From Tolypothrix sp. PCC 7910 (GTDB lineage Bacteria; Cyanobacteriota; Cyanobacteriia; Cyanobacteriales; Nostocaceae): a DNA stretch of 64,000 nt. Position 1 is the first letter of the stretch, and every line of letters starts with the position of its first letter. The DNA is taken from NCBI RefSeq assembly GCF_011769525.1, contig NZ_CP050440.1:4403501-4467500 (forward strand), in the 5' to 3' direction. The notes beneath the pieces are model-generated. The model was not told the origin of the DNA, made no database searches, and saw only the letters and a list, made by a program, of their open reading frames with translations. The position numbers and the translations under genes were made by a program. Shown one piece after another: positions 8,849-17,342 of the stretch.

Positions 8849-9661
8849 CTAACTGAGCAGTATTACCTCTAAACTATCTTGCCAGTTGATCTGTAATTGT
8901 GACTGTGCATTACCGCTATTGATGGCAATTTCTACCCAGCCATGACTCCCTACTAAAGCAATGGCTTCTCCAACTTTGACATCGCTGTAAGTTTCACACC
9001 CCGGTATTGTCAAACCTCGCACTTGTACGCGCCAGGTTTTACCCTGCACATAACTCCCCGGAATGTTGCTCACTAGGTTACCAAAATGGTCAATATATTG
9101 AATACAACCTGTGATAACATTTCCTACTTGTTGGCATTCTGTGATCTCTAGCTGTACCAAACTAGCGGGATCAATTTCTCGTCCCAGTTCTTGGATTGGC
9201 ACACCGCTTGCTAAATTAGCTCCGACTGGTGCGAAAATATCTCTACCGTGAAAAGTGTGGCTAATTTCGGTACTCCGCCAATAATTACGATTTGTTAACT
9301 CAACTGCTGCGATCGCCTGTTGTTGACTGAGTATGCCACTGAAAATGCCATTATCCGGCCCCACTAAAAATCCTTGGGGAAACTCTACTGCGATCGCCCT
9401 GCGTTTGCTACCCACTCCCGGATCTACCACAGCTATATGTACTGTCCCCTTTGGGAAGTAAGGATAAGCATCCATTAAGCAAAACCTAGCTGCAGTAAGA
9501 TTTTGCGGTGGTATTTGGTGATTTAAGTCAATAACCCTTAGCTGAGGGTTGATTTGAGCAATTACGCCCTTCATCACAGCTACATAAACATCGCGATCGC
9601 CAAAATCGCTTAACAGCGTCACTACGCTCGCTTTTCCATCAAGGATTTGTGATTTATCCAT
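8849..9661 (-). CDS. SAM hydrolase/SAM-dependent halogenase family (DUF62)
   Basis: The 270-residue protein has TLLSDFGDRDVYVAVMKG (15-32), the VDPGVGSKRRAIAVE segment (79-93), GPDNGIFSG and a C-terminal beta domain with YIDHFGNLVSNIP. These are the signature segments of the DUF62 fold (S-adenosyl-L-methionine hydroxide adenosyltransferases), which split SAM to adenosine and methionine using water. The fluorinase and chlorinase insertions are not apparent, so a SAM hydrolase is favoured. It is transcribed alone, with a small plus-strand gene divergent on its 5' side. Confidence 0.88.
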   Translation of the reverse strand: MDKSQILDGKASVVTLLSDFGDRDVYVAVMKGVIAQINPQLRVIDLNHQIPPQNLTAARFCLMDAYPYFPKGTVHIAVVDPGVGSKRRAIAVEFPQGFLVGPDNGIFSGILSQQQAIAAVELTNRNYWRSTEISHTFHGRDIFAPVGANLASGVPIQELGREIDPASLVQLEITECQQVGNVITGCIQYIDHFGNLVSNIPGSYVQGKTWRVQVRGLTIPGCETYSDVKVGEAIALVGSHGWVEIAINSGNAQSQLQINWQDSLEVILLS

Positions 9662-9784
9662 TGGTAGATACGATGTTCATCTATAAATAGATAATAAAGC
9701 AGAAAATTCTGTAACAAAGGCTACGAAAATTGTGCTATATTATGAATGCAAGACAAAAAGCTGACAGATAACCAGGTAATCATT

Positions 9785-9940
9785 ATGAATACAAATAGAT
9801 TACAAGCCGCAAACCAAGCCCGAGAAGCTCACAGAGAAAATATTCAAAGAAATATTGAACGTCGCCTGCAAGTAGCAAGAGCAAATGGCGACGAGAGGCT
9901 AGTTCGTCAATTAGAAGACGAAATGAAATCTTGTCGTTAA
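9785..9940 (+). CDS. Small Arg/Gln-rich helical protein
   Basis: The 51-residue product is highly charged and predicted fully helical (ANQAREAHRENIQRNIERRL then QVARANGDERLVRQLEDEM). The ATG at 9785 is preferred over one at 9746 because the extra N-terminal residues look unlike the rest and AGGTAATC precedes the later start. A strong terminator sits 36 bases past the stop, supporting a real short transcript. The family is not recognised by name. Confidence 0.6.
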   Translation: MNTNRLQAANQAREAHRENIQRNIERRLQVARANGDERLVRQLEDEMKSCR

Positions 9941-9975
9941 ATCAACAACTCCTTGTTCATAGTTTTGTGACATTT

Positions 9976-10004
9976 AACCCTGCGTAAGCAGGGTTTTGTC
10001 TTTT
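9976..10004 (+). terminator. Rho-independent terminator
   Basis: The stem AACCCTGC (9976-9983) / GCAGGGTT (9988-9995) has a GTAA loop and is followed by a TTGTCTTTT tract. It closes the 51-residue gene. Confidence 0.88.
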
Positions 10005-10032
10005 GAGGCAAATTTTTGCCAAGATGGTTTGG

Positions 10033-10764
10033 TCAAATTTTCTTAATTTTGAATTTTGAATTTTGGATTCCCCGCAGGGGTTGAAGTTTCATCCATAAAC
10101 CAAACCCGAGAGCAAGTAATGAGCCGCCAATAGTCAATGGTTCAGGAACCTCTTGAAAAGCATGGTTATCACTTTCAAAGGCTACTTGAGAACTGCCCAA
10201 AATTATCTTGTCAAATTCTTCTCCCTGACCAGCAAAGAAATTCACATAAACGTTGTCTTCTGGGCTAGACTGATCGCCGCTAGCTGTAGTACTAGGAACA
10301 TCTCTACCTGTGAAGCTTGCTAGTAAAGCTTGACCTTTGTAGAAGCCTACAGTATTGAACGCATCAACCGAACCCCAGTACAAACCAAAATAATTAGCTG
10401 CTTTAGCCAACGCAATTGTAATTGGAGAATTGCTCCCTGGAACATTAGCTCCTACCGGAGCAATTGTGAGATATTTCGTTTGATCGCCAGATGGTCTAGC
10501 GTAGTCACTGAAAGTACCTTGGACTATAGCTGGTGTACCAATACTCGCGGAATATTGAGCGTATCCAGTAGTTGGTGCTATGCCATTGTCAAAATTGATT
10601 GTTTTTGTGTTGGGGACGCTGGAGATTTGACCGGCCCCTGGTACTGATGTACCTCCGGTAGTTATGGTAAAAGCACTAACTGATGTTACGGAAGACGCTA
10701 GTATACTGGCGAAGACCATAATATTACTAGCAGTTGCAATGCCAAGCTTTTGAGCTAATTGCAT
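10033..10764 (-). CDS. PEP-CTERM (exosortase-sorted) surface protein
   Basis: The 243-residue protein has a signal peptide ending in SVTSVSA, a beta-rich body (NYFGLYWGSVDAFNTVGFYK, NVYVNFFAGQGEEFDKIILG) and a C-terminal VPEPLTIGGSLLALGFG with a hydrophobic helix and basic residues. This is the PEP-CTERM signal cleaved by cyanobacterial exosortase B. It may belong to the 'Npun_F0296' exosortase-dependent family, judged by resemblance only. The ATG at 10764 gives a standard signal peptide. The final GIQNSKFKIKKI is encoded by a TTTTGAATTTTGAATTTTGG repeat into which the frame runs. No exosortase gene lies in the window. Confidence 0.82.
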   Translation of the reverse strand: MQLAQKLGIATASNIMVFASILASSVTSVSAFTITTGGTSVPGAGQISSVPNTKTINFDNGIAPTTGYAQYSASIGTPAIVQGTFSDYARPSGDQTKYLTIAPVGANVPGSNSPITIALAKAANYFGLYWGSVDAFNTVGFYKGQALLASFTGRDVPSTTASGDQSSPEDNVYVNFFAGQGEEFDKIILGSSQVAFESDNHAFQEVPEPLTIGGSLLALGFGLWMKLQPLRGIQNSKFKIKKI

Positions 10765-10921
10765 TATATTCCCCAAAAAAATGAAGATATTCGCTGATAG
10801 CTAGGGTACAGAGTTTTTTAGGAAATAGCCACTTAGGATGAAAATTAGTAACTTGCGGTTTTACTCAAAAATCTGCAATTATAGAGTTTACGCAAGTTTT
10901 ACAATGTCATGCTACAAGTTA

Positions 10922-11473
10922 TTAAGTTTTAACAATTGGGTAATCAGTTGCGGTTTTGACATAACTAACTGCCAAGGGTGTAAGTATGCTTTCCAGTTGT
11001 GTGACAAAAGCGCGATCGCATTCTGACCAAATCCGCTTTTGACCAAATACACAAGGTTGTAAAATTCCCCATAATTGATGATTTTGGCACAAATGAGCAT
11101 GAATCAAAGCTCTATGTCCAAAATTCTGACGCTCAAATTCTTTATTTACTACTTCTGGGCTTTCTGTCTCTATATCTTCCACATAAACAGAAGGATCATT
11201 CCGCAGTGCAGCTGCAAATAAAGGATCTTCTTGAGGTAAAGACTCTGGATCTAATCTCCAGTCAGAGTCAGTAATATCGGGTATTTCTGAATTACGCCGC
11301 CAGCAATAGGCGACTTTGGCAAACTTAGTTTGAGGATTTCTTAAATAGAGAAAACAGCGATCGCACTGCAAGACTTCCCCAATAATTGGCAGTATTGCTG
11401 TAAAAATCTCATCCGGCTCGCTGTATTTGTCTAAAACACTTTGTATAGATGCCGGCAAAACTAGCTTACTCAT
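10922..11473 (-). CDS. Stand-alone GAF-domain protein
   Basis: This 183-residue protein is essentially one GAF domain: EVLQCDRCFLYLRNP (about 33-47), a central loop with PQEDPLFAAALRNDPSVYVE, then ALIHAHLCQNHQLWGILQPC and a closing helix SECDRAFVTQLESILTPLAV. Such free GAF modules bind small ligands or, in cyanobacteria, bilins. The Cys residues do not form the usual chromophore-binding CH pair, so bilin binding is not predicted. No kinase or regulator is adjacent, so its partner is unknown. Confidence 0.78.
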   Translation of the reverse strand: MSKLVLPASIQSVLDKYSEPDEIFTAILPIIGEVLQCDRCFLYLRNPQTKFAKVAYCWRRNSEIPDITDSDWRLDPESLPQEDPLFAAALRNDPSVYVEDIETESPEVVNKEFERQNFGHRALIHAHLCQNHQLWGILQPCVFGQKRIWSECDRAFVTQLESILTPLAVSYVKTATDYPIVKT

Positions 11474-11704
11474 CAGAATGTGGGTGATGTTCTTGAATAT
11501 TTTCTCAATGGCTGACCATCCAAAACATCATCCTCTGGCAATACTTGTCGGTTAAGGGAAAAAAGGGGAATGGGAAAAGGAAAAGAAAACGCCTTTAACC
11601 CTTAACCTTTCACCTTTTCCCCAAAACCAAAAACGAGCAGTATCGCATTCACCGATACAAATAACGATCTAATACCGACTTGCAGAAATTTTCAAACCTA
11701 GTCT

Positions 11705-12016
11705 CTAAACCACTGTCAGCGCTTCCAAGCTGCTTTCCAGCCCAGAGACTATCAGGGATATCATTTGTAAAATTGCAGCGCGATCGCCCATTTGACAACG
11801 ATCAAACAAAGCATCGCCATCTAATTCTGGGTAGTTCGCTAGTGTTTGAACTATATTCTCTCTAGCGTGAAGGTTATTGTTCGCACATGCAGTATACAGT
11901 ACCAGTCCTGCCATAGTATACAAATCTAACATTGGCTCATCACTACCTTCGATTTGGACAATGTTAGGAAACTCAGAGAGAGGATGGACGAATTGCTCAA
12001 AGGTTAATTGGGTCAT
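11705..12016 (-). CDS. Conserved small cyanobacterial protein of unknown function
   Basis: The 103-residue acidic protein is helical (YTMAGLVLYTACANNNLHAR, GDRAAILQMISLIVSGLESS) and without a signal peptide or membrane segment. The clean frame, ATG start and absence of a competing frame support a real gene. I do not recognise a named family. It lies between the GAF gene and the ribbon-helix-helix gene without an obvious link to either. Confidence 0.6.
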   Translation of the reverse strand: MTQLTFEQFVHPLSEFPNIVQIEGSDEPMLDLYTMAGLVLYTACANNNLHARENIVQTLANYPELDGDALFDRCQMGDRAAILQMISLIVSGLESSLEALTVV

Positions 12017-12516
12017 AGTTATTGTTGATTCGATACCTTAAATGAGTTCAAACCCCAGGTAATCAGGCATTACGGCAACTTGGTGCTGTTAAAACCAAAA
12101 GTGAGATTGACCTTTGTTACTCTGAAAAAAATCATTTGTGCAGTGAATTTTATTTTTCGTAACAGAGTGTAGATGTCCATCCTAATTAGCCAAGTACAAC
12201 ATGAGAATTTAGTGGGCAAATCTAGGCTCTATTGTTGTACAATGGGCACAAGCATATATACTTAACAACAACGGGTCGTCAAAAACCCTAAATTTGCACA
12301 TTAAGGTGAGAAGCTAGCTACAAAAAATCGCAGCTAGCCCCGGGTGTGGTCTACCGTTTCTTAGTCTTCAGCCGCTTACTGCTCCATGTAAACCATACTA
12401 GGCTTGTCATTTTTTTTTGTCAAGTTGTCATTTAAATGTGACATAAGAAAATGTCTTGCATTTCCGACTTCATGAGAGAAAATAGAAACAAGTACTAAAT
12501 TCACTATTTGAGATAT
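12017..12516. other. Gene-free regulatory stretch upstream of the RHH gene
   Basis: No coding frame is supported across about 500 bases. The proximal part (12404-12455) holds the TGTCA cluster and palindrome listed separately. The distal part is AT-rich with no other recognised element. Confidence 0.6.
12404..12455 (+). promoter_or_regulatory. TGTCA-repeat operator cluster with 18-bp palindrome
   Basis: The palindrome TGTCATTTAAATGTGACA occupies 12426-12443. TTGTCA direct repeats begin at 12404, 12417 and 12425, and a further TGTC lies at 12452. The cluster sits 60-110 bases upstream of a gene for a ribbon-helix-helix DNA-binding protein. An autoregulatory operator is therefore the simplest reading, though this is inferred from position and symmetry only. 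Confidence 0.55.
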
Positions 12517-12987
12517 ATGACGGACAGAAGGCGTTCTGATGATTACAAGCAAATAAGCGGCTATATTCCCCGGGATTTAGCCTTAGAATTCAAGAGCATC
12601 TGTGCGCGCTTGGGCATTTCTCAAAGCGACGCAATAGAAGAGATGACTCAGGAGTGGATGGCCAAAAAACTTAGTTCTCGCTCCGAAGAGGCACAAAGAC
12701 CCAAAACAATTGCTGATGTAGTGCAGGCCAATATGACAAAACTCAAGCGCTGTGGAGTGAAAAACCTGCAAGCGCTGGCAAAAGGTGAAGTTCTCCCAAC
12801 ACCAGGAGACTTCGCAATTATCACATCGGCTTTAGCTATCCCCGAGGAGGAAAGAAAAAAGATTTGGGAAGAAACATTTAAAGTTTCTGTATATCAGGAT
12901 AAAGTTTCCGTGTATCAGGACATTAAGGGTGTAAAAGTATATAGAGATTCTGGAGGTGTCAAAAAAGATGAGTGTGAGTATTCTTAG
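12517..12987 (+). CDS. Ribbon-helix-helix-like DNA-binding protein with VYQD repeats
   Basis: The 156-residue protein starts with an RHH/CopG-like module (ISGYIPRDLALEFKSICARL then GISQSDAIEEMTQEWM, residues 14-50). It continues with a helix-turn-helix-like stretch (LKRCGVKNLQALAKGEVLPT then PGDFAIITSALAI, about 74-106) and ends in a short tandem repeat KVSVYQD-KVSVYQD-IKGVKVYRD. The ATG at 12517 is chosen over an upstream TTG. Its tail overlaps the next gene by 20 bases, so both are probably co-expressed. The upstream TGTCA palindrome suggests autoregulation. The combination resembles plasmid or partition-type regulators, but the function is not established. Confidence 0.68.
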   Translation: MTDRRRSDDYKQISGYIPRDLALEFKSICARLGISQSDAIEEMTQEWMAKKLSSRSEEAQRPKTIADVVQANMTKLKRCGVKNLQALAKGEVLPTPGDFAIITSALAIPEEERKKIWEETFKVSVYQDKVSVYQDIKGVKVYRDSGGVKKDECEYS

Positions 12988-13648
12988 AATCCTCAACTTA
13001 CCGGGGTGGAATTATAAAATGTCTCATGAAGGGGTTTCAATTTTTGCCCCTACCAAGCGCGATGCCACGCATTTAGCGCAAAGCTACGGAGACGCTCTCA
13101 GCGAAACTGCATACAAAATAAATGGGAAAGTGCGGATTCGTTGGCGAGGCTGTAAACAACCAATTGAATTTTTCGGATGGATGGCGACTAAAGAACCGCC
13201 AACATTGCCAGAAACTGCGGAACGGATATTGCAATATCAGGGTGCTGTGTTTTGCAGCCAGTTACACGTTCCATCTGAGTTGTTGTACCGCATGGTCGCT
13301 GCGGCAGAAAATGAACGCCCAGTGAGCATTGTTAGACAAGATACTCGCAAGCAAATTATTGTGAATCAGCCAATGGCTGAAATGTTAAAAACCCCACCAG
13401 AAATTGCTACCCAAAGGGTAATGACCCAATTTTGGCTACCTGAGGATCTAGCAGAACTAGAACAGAGATTATATAACGATCGCCGATTCACCTGGACATA
13501 TTCTGCTGGGTTAAACGAAAAAGCTTGGGCAATTCTCACTACCCAGTTCGAGGCTTTTGAGGTGGAGGGCATTTGGTACAGACAAGGAACTTGTTTGTCA
13601 ACGCCTCAACTCGTGCCCATTCCACCAGGAGTGTTTGAACCGGCTTAA
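12968..13648 (+). CDS. Unknown protein with PAS-like C-terminal half
   Basis: The 226-residue protein has an N-terminal half (residues 1-90) with no recognised fold. Its C-terminal half resembles a PAS domain: RPVSIVRQDTRKQIIVNQPM then AEMLKTPP, an FWLPEDLAELEQRLYNDRRF helix region and a WAILTTQFEAFEVEGIWYRQ strand pair. The ATG at 12968, eleven bases after a GGAGG, is preferred over a GTG that overlaps that site. It overlaps the upstream regulator gene and is likely translationally coupled to it. A sensor working with that DNA-binding protein is plausible but inferred. Confidence 0.6.
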   Translation: MSVSILRILNLPGWNYKMSHEGVSIFAPTKRDATHLAQSYGDALSETAYKINGKVRIRWRGCKQPIEFFGWMATKEPPTLPETAERILQYQGAVFCSQLHVPSELLYRMVAAAENERPVSIVRQDTRKQIIVNQPMAEMLKTPPEIATQRVMTQFWLPEDLAELEQRLYNDRRFTWTYSAGLNEKAWAILTTQFEAFEVEGIWYRQGTCLSTPQLVPIPPGVFEPA

Positions 13649-14169
13649 ATGCATAATTTAGCTTTTTCAGAAATTTAACCAACAGTTATCAGGTGCTTGC
13701 ATTCCATTAAGGTGTGCTTTATTAAAGGTTTCTACCACTAGTACAACAAGGTGCTTGCTATTAAAATTCAAGAATGAAATGAAACAAACCGATGTAATCA
13801 GCCTTTACAGGATTCGTCATCGGTATTTTCCGCCCTTGTTGAATATTTTGATTTGGAATATTTTGATCTCGAAAACCGAAACATTAGATTAAAAGATTAA
13901 AGCTGCAATAAAGTAAAGCAGATTGCAGTTTCATGAGAGTACAAAAATTAACAATATAACTGTTTTAGTGTAGGTCAAGAACTCCGCTAGCTTGAACAAG
14001 TTCTGAGTGCTGAGTAAAAAATACTAATCTCCAGTCCCTGTGACTGTTGAAAAACTCCCATTCTCAAAATGAATGAGGTTTATGTATTCAAATTTGCCAA
14101 AATCAGGGAAAAAACTATACCAGATAGTAGAATTTCTGGGATAAACTGATGCCATCATTTGAGGAGTGA
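13649..14169. other. Gene-free stretch of about 520 bases
   Basis: The stretch is AT-rich. Two AGGTGCTTGC(A/T) direct repeats (near 13692 and 13750) and a TTGAATATTTTGATTTGGAATATTTTGAT duplication (near 13838-13867) are the only patterns seen; no coding frame or convincing terminator is present. Confidence 0.5.
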
Positions 14170-15327
14170 ATGATGGTTAATCAGAAGCTGGGACGTTTAT
14201 TCTCAGTAGGTTTTATCAGTTGTTGTTTTTGTCTGGGTATTGGTATAGGAATTTTCATTCGCTTTGGGCAGATGCAACGTTCAGATGCAGCTACAACACC
14301 TACAGAACCCCTGCAACTTCCCTTTGTTATCCCTAAAAATCAGGAAAATCCTTCGGACACGATTACTATTAAAGCTGTTGGTGATGTAATTCCTGGCACG
14401 AACTATCCTAACTACAGACTACCTCGCTTTCGCGATGAACTTTTGCCAAAGTCTGTCAGAGGTTATCTACAGGGAGCTGATATTTTATTTGGTAATTTTG
14501 AAAGTAGCTTAACTAACTATCCCTACAGTGCTAAAGATGTCAGCCAAGGACAAACTTTTGCCTTTCGCTCGCCACCTGATTATGCTCAATTATTTGCTGA
14601 TGTTGGTTTTGATGTAATGAATGTAGCCAACAACCATGCAATGGATTTTGGCCCTATAGGATTTCGTGATACAGTAAAAAACCTTGCTGCTGTAGGTATT
14701 GAAACATTAGGTCATAAAAATCAGATTCTCTACTTACAAGCTAATAATATTCCGGTTGCAATGATCGGATTTACTACTTATGACTTGTATAATTCTGTTA
14801 ATGATTTAGAAGCTGCTAAAGCCTTAGTTTTAGAAGCTAAAAATAATGCCAATATTGTAGTTGTTTCGATGCAAGTAGGAGCCGAAGGTACAGGGGCACT
14901 ACGAGTTAAAAACGAGACAGAATATTTCTATGGAGAAAATAGAGGCAATTCTTTGAAGTTTGCACGCACAATGATTGATATGGGTGCAGACTTAGTTCTT
15001 GGACATGGGCCTCATGTACCCAGAGCTATCGAAATTTATAAAGGTAAATTAATTGCCTATTCTTTGGGAAACTTTTTAGGTTATCGGACTTTATCAACAG
15101 CAGCCGAGACTGGTTACTCAATGATTTTAGAAGCTAAACTCAACTCTAACGGAGATTTATTGTTTAGTAAAATTATTCCTGTTCATCTGGATAACCAGGG
15201 AATCCCTAGAATAGATCAGCGGTTTAGAACTGTAGGATTGCTGCGTTATTTGAACAAAAAAGATTTTCCCGATAATCAAGTAAAGATTAATAAAAAGGGT
15301 GAAATAGTGGTGATGAATACCCAATAA
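14170..15327 (+). CDS. CapA family (PGA_cap) metallophosphatase-like protein
   Basis: The 385-residue protein has an N-terminal signal anchor (about residues 12-33) followed by a calcineurin-like PGA_cap domain: AVGDVIPGTNY, DILFGNFESSLTN, DVMNVANNHAMDFGPIGF, and GADLVLGHGPHVPRAIEIYK with IAYSLGNFLG. The D, N and H residues of these motifs form the metal site. The family is named after poly-gamma-glutamate capsule synthesis, but cyanobacterial members lack the other cap genes, as here, so a general envelope hydrolase role is likelier. A GAGGAG site precedes two adjacent ATG codons (14170 and 14173), and either could start. A terminator follows. Confidence 0.85.
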   Translation: MMVNQKLGRLFSVGFISCCFCLGIGIGIFIRFGQMQRSDAATTPTEPLQLPFVIPKNQENPSDTITIKAVGDVIPGTNYPNYRLPRFRDELLPKSVRGYLQGADILFGNFESSLTNYPYSAKDVSQGQTFAFRSPPDYAQLFADVGFDVMNVANNHAMDFGPIGFRDTVKNLAAVGIETLGHKNQILYLQANNIPVAMIGFTTYDLYNSVNDLEAAKALVLEAKNNANIVVVSMQVGAEGTGALRVKNETEYFYGENRGNSLKFARTMIDMGADLVLGHGPHVPRAIEIYKGKLIAYSLGNFLGYRTLSTAAETGYSMILEAKLNSNGDLLFSKIIPVHLDNQGIPRIDQRFRTVGLLRYLNKKDFPDNQVKINKKGEIVVMNTQ

Positions 15328-15351
15328 CCAGGGCTTGATTTTTGAATTGTG

Positions 15352-15396
15352 AAGCACTATCAACGCAGATTAACTTAACGCAGGTAGTGCTTTTTT
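15352..15396 (+). terminator. Terminator after the CapA-like gene
   Basis: The stem AAGCACTA (15352-15359) / TAGTGCTT (15385-15392) encloses a 25-nt interior loop and is followed by a T6 tract (15391-15396). Confidence 0.75.
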
Positions 15397-15422
15397 AAAA
15401 CCTGTCAAAATCATCGTAAAAT

Positions 15423-15477
15423 AAGCAGTTCAAGTATAGATTTGAACTGCTTGCTTATATAATAAGCAAGCAGTTCA
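15423..15477. repeat. Mutually exclusive nested hairpins
   Basis: Three copies of one core can pair in two ways. AAGCAGTTCAA (15423-15433) is complementary to TTGAACTGCTT (15442-15452). That second arm lies within TGAACTGCTTGCTTAT (15443-15458), which pairs perfectly over 16 bp with ATAAGCAAGCAGTTCA (15462-15477). The element lies between convergent genes. On the minus strand the outer arm is followed by ATTTTA, so it may terminate the RRM gene. Confidence 0.75.
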
Positions 15478-15559
15478 GTAAATTACTGAATCTGCGAAAA
15501 TGGGATATTTTTGTTAGCTAAGGCTTGTTATAGTTTGCCTTGATGAATAGACTCAGGAC

Positions 15560-15871
15560 TTAATAACCTCGTGAGTATCCACTAGCATTTCTTTCCCAAT
15601 TGCCACCACCAGAGCGAGCACCTCTGTCCTCCCGTGGTTTAGCTTTATTAACTTTCATTACACGCCCCATCCATTCGGCACCATCTAAAGCTTCGATAGC
15701 TGCATCTTCTGCGGCTGATGATTCCATTTCAACGAAACCAAAGCCACGTAAGCGACCAGTTTCCCGATCTGTGGGTAATTGAACTCGCTTTACAGTACCG
15801 TACTCAGAAAATACTTTGCTGAGGTCGTCTTGTGTGACGCTGTAGGATAGGTTCCCTACGTAAATAGACAT
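15560..15871 (-). CDS. rbp: Cyanobacterial RRM RNA-binding protein (Rbp)
   Basis: The 103-residue protein is a single RRM with RNP2 IYVGNL (residues 3-8) and RNP1 RGFGFVEM (42-49). A short Gly/Arg/Ser tail (GARSGGGNWERNASGYSRGY) follows. These are the glycine-rich, often cold-induced Rbp proteins that bind U-rich RNA in cyanobacteria. GAGAGTTTC lies just upstream of the ATG. The AT-rich 229-base leader on its 5' side could hold the cold-responsive element known for relatives. The nested hairpins at 15423-15477 lie downstream. Confidence 0.92.
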   Translation of the reverse strand: MSIYVGNLSYSVTQDDLSKVFSEYGTVKRVQLPTDRETGRLRGFGFVEMESSAAEDAAIEALDGAEWMGRVMKVNKAKPREDRGARSGGGNWERNASGYSRGY

Positions 15872-16100
15872 GAAACTCTCCAGAATCCATTGATGCAGAG
15901 ATGCTTATCCGGGGAGGCGCTTGCAATTATAACTAAAAACAAGATTTGTATCACCGAATTTAACTTCTCCAATTTTATGCTAACACAACTTTTAGCTAGC
16001 GCGGCTATAAATCTTATTCATTTGTGATAATGTGTGCTAAAATACGAAATTTTCCTGATTTTGGTTAATTTATTGATTAGGTAACTAGCAAATTTATAGT

Positions 16101-17342
16101 TTAGGTTTGGATTGCAAATTCTTCTGGAGCAATTCCCCAATTTATCCAGCAAATAGCCTCATGTGCTGATTTCATATTCGGTGGAACTCGCAAAGCATGA
16201 ATAAATCCAGTACTGGGACAAGTCATTTTTAATAAATAAACTGGCTCTTCATCAACATCAGCATCAATCTTTGAAAGCGTATATTCTGCCCAGTTATCTA
16301 ATTCAATAGCTTGTAATTCTTGGCAAATTCGCCCATAACCCATCCCTTGAATTAATACTCGCCGCAGTTCGGCATTATCCTCTTTTAATAGCCATTGTGC
16401 TTGCCATTGCTGTGGGTGGTGTTTGCCGTATTTTTCCGGTAAGGTGACACCGTGATAAGAGTAGATGCCAAATCCATCCGCGTACTCTATTGCAGGTTCG
16501 CCTTCTGCGTGGAGGCGATTTTGATGATCGAAGCGAAGATGAAGCGGGCGATCGCAGATAATTACAGTTTTATCAAAAGCAAAAATCCATCCGCACTCTT
16601 TAATTAAAGATTGATACATTAACCATTCTGGAAAAATTTCAGAAACCCATACACTAGTAATAATGAAATCCCTAAAGCTGTTAATTTTACACTCTTCTTC
16701 TGGCTGAAAACATAGCCCAAAGAAATTATTTATGTAAGAGTATAAACTGGCTTGGAGAGAAGATGATAGCCGACTTCCGAGTTGCAGGTTTATTTGTTGC
16801 CAATCTTCACTTTGTAGTTGTTCATTCAGATATATTTTTATGTAAGTTTCCAGTACCCAACTTAGCCTAAAACCTAAAATGTCGGAAAAATTGTTATTTA
16901 ATTTACTATAGACCAGTTCATCGAACAGTTCTTCATCGATGTTGATATCCTGAAAAACTTGAGGATATATTGAATAACTCAGATCGCTGAAGAACGAAGT
17001 TTGTCTTCCTAATTGCTCTAGTGGCTTTTCTAGCAACTCTCGTTGCAGCTTTTTTAGGTTACTAATTGGTGAATTATTTAATTGACTAATAACTTTGTTA
17101 TTTAATTCCTGCTTCAAGTAATCAAGCTTGTCAAAGATAGTAGATTTGAGAGCTACATAAGGACTTTCAGAAAAAATAATCTTAGGAGCATTCTTACCAC
17201 TTGCTATGTAGGCTGCTTTTACTGCTTCTGCAGCTTTTTCACGATCAATTCGTTCAGTGGAAAGCGCAATTTTTCGCCACTTATCCCGATAAACTGGAAT
17301 TAAAGCTTCTTGCTCAGGCGTTAACTTTTCAATCAGCGACAT
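16101..17342 (-). CDS. DUF6745-type protein
   Basis: The 413-residue protein has a helical N-terminal two thirds and a conserved C-terminal block: PAIEYADGFGIYSYHGVTLP, RRVLIQGMGYGRICQEL, PVYLLKMTCPSTGFIHALRV and ICWINWGI. I recall this pattern from DUF6745 proteins, found in cyanobacteria and actinomycetes with no known function. Its start overlaps the end of the upstream 97-residue gene by 14 bases, giving a two-gene operon. No catalytic motif, signal peptide or membrane segment is seen. Confidence 0.7.
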   Translation of the reverse strand: MSLIEKLTPEQEALIPVYRDKWRKIALSTERIDREKAAEAVKAAYIASGKNAPKIIFSESPYVALKSTIFDKLDYLKQELNNKVISQLNNSPISNLKKLQRELLEKPLEQLGRQTSFFSDLSYSIYPQVFQDINIDEELFDELVYSKLNNNFSDILGFRLSWVLETYIKIYLNEQLQSEDWQQINLQLGSRLSSSLQASLYSYINNFFGLCFQPEEECKINSFRDFIITSVWVSEIFPEWLMYQSLIKECGWIFAFDKTVIICDRPLHLRFDHQNRLHAEGEPAIEYADGFGIYSYHGVTLPEKYGKHHPQQWQAQWLLKEDNAELRRVLIQGMGYGRICQELQAIELDNWAEYTLSKIDADVDEEPVYLLKMTCPSTGFIHALRVPPNMKSAHEAICWINWGIAPEEFAIQT

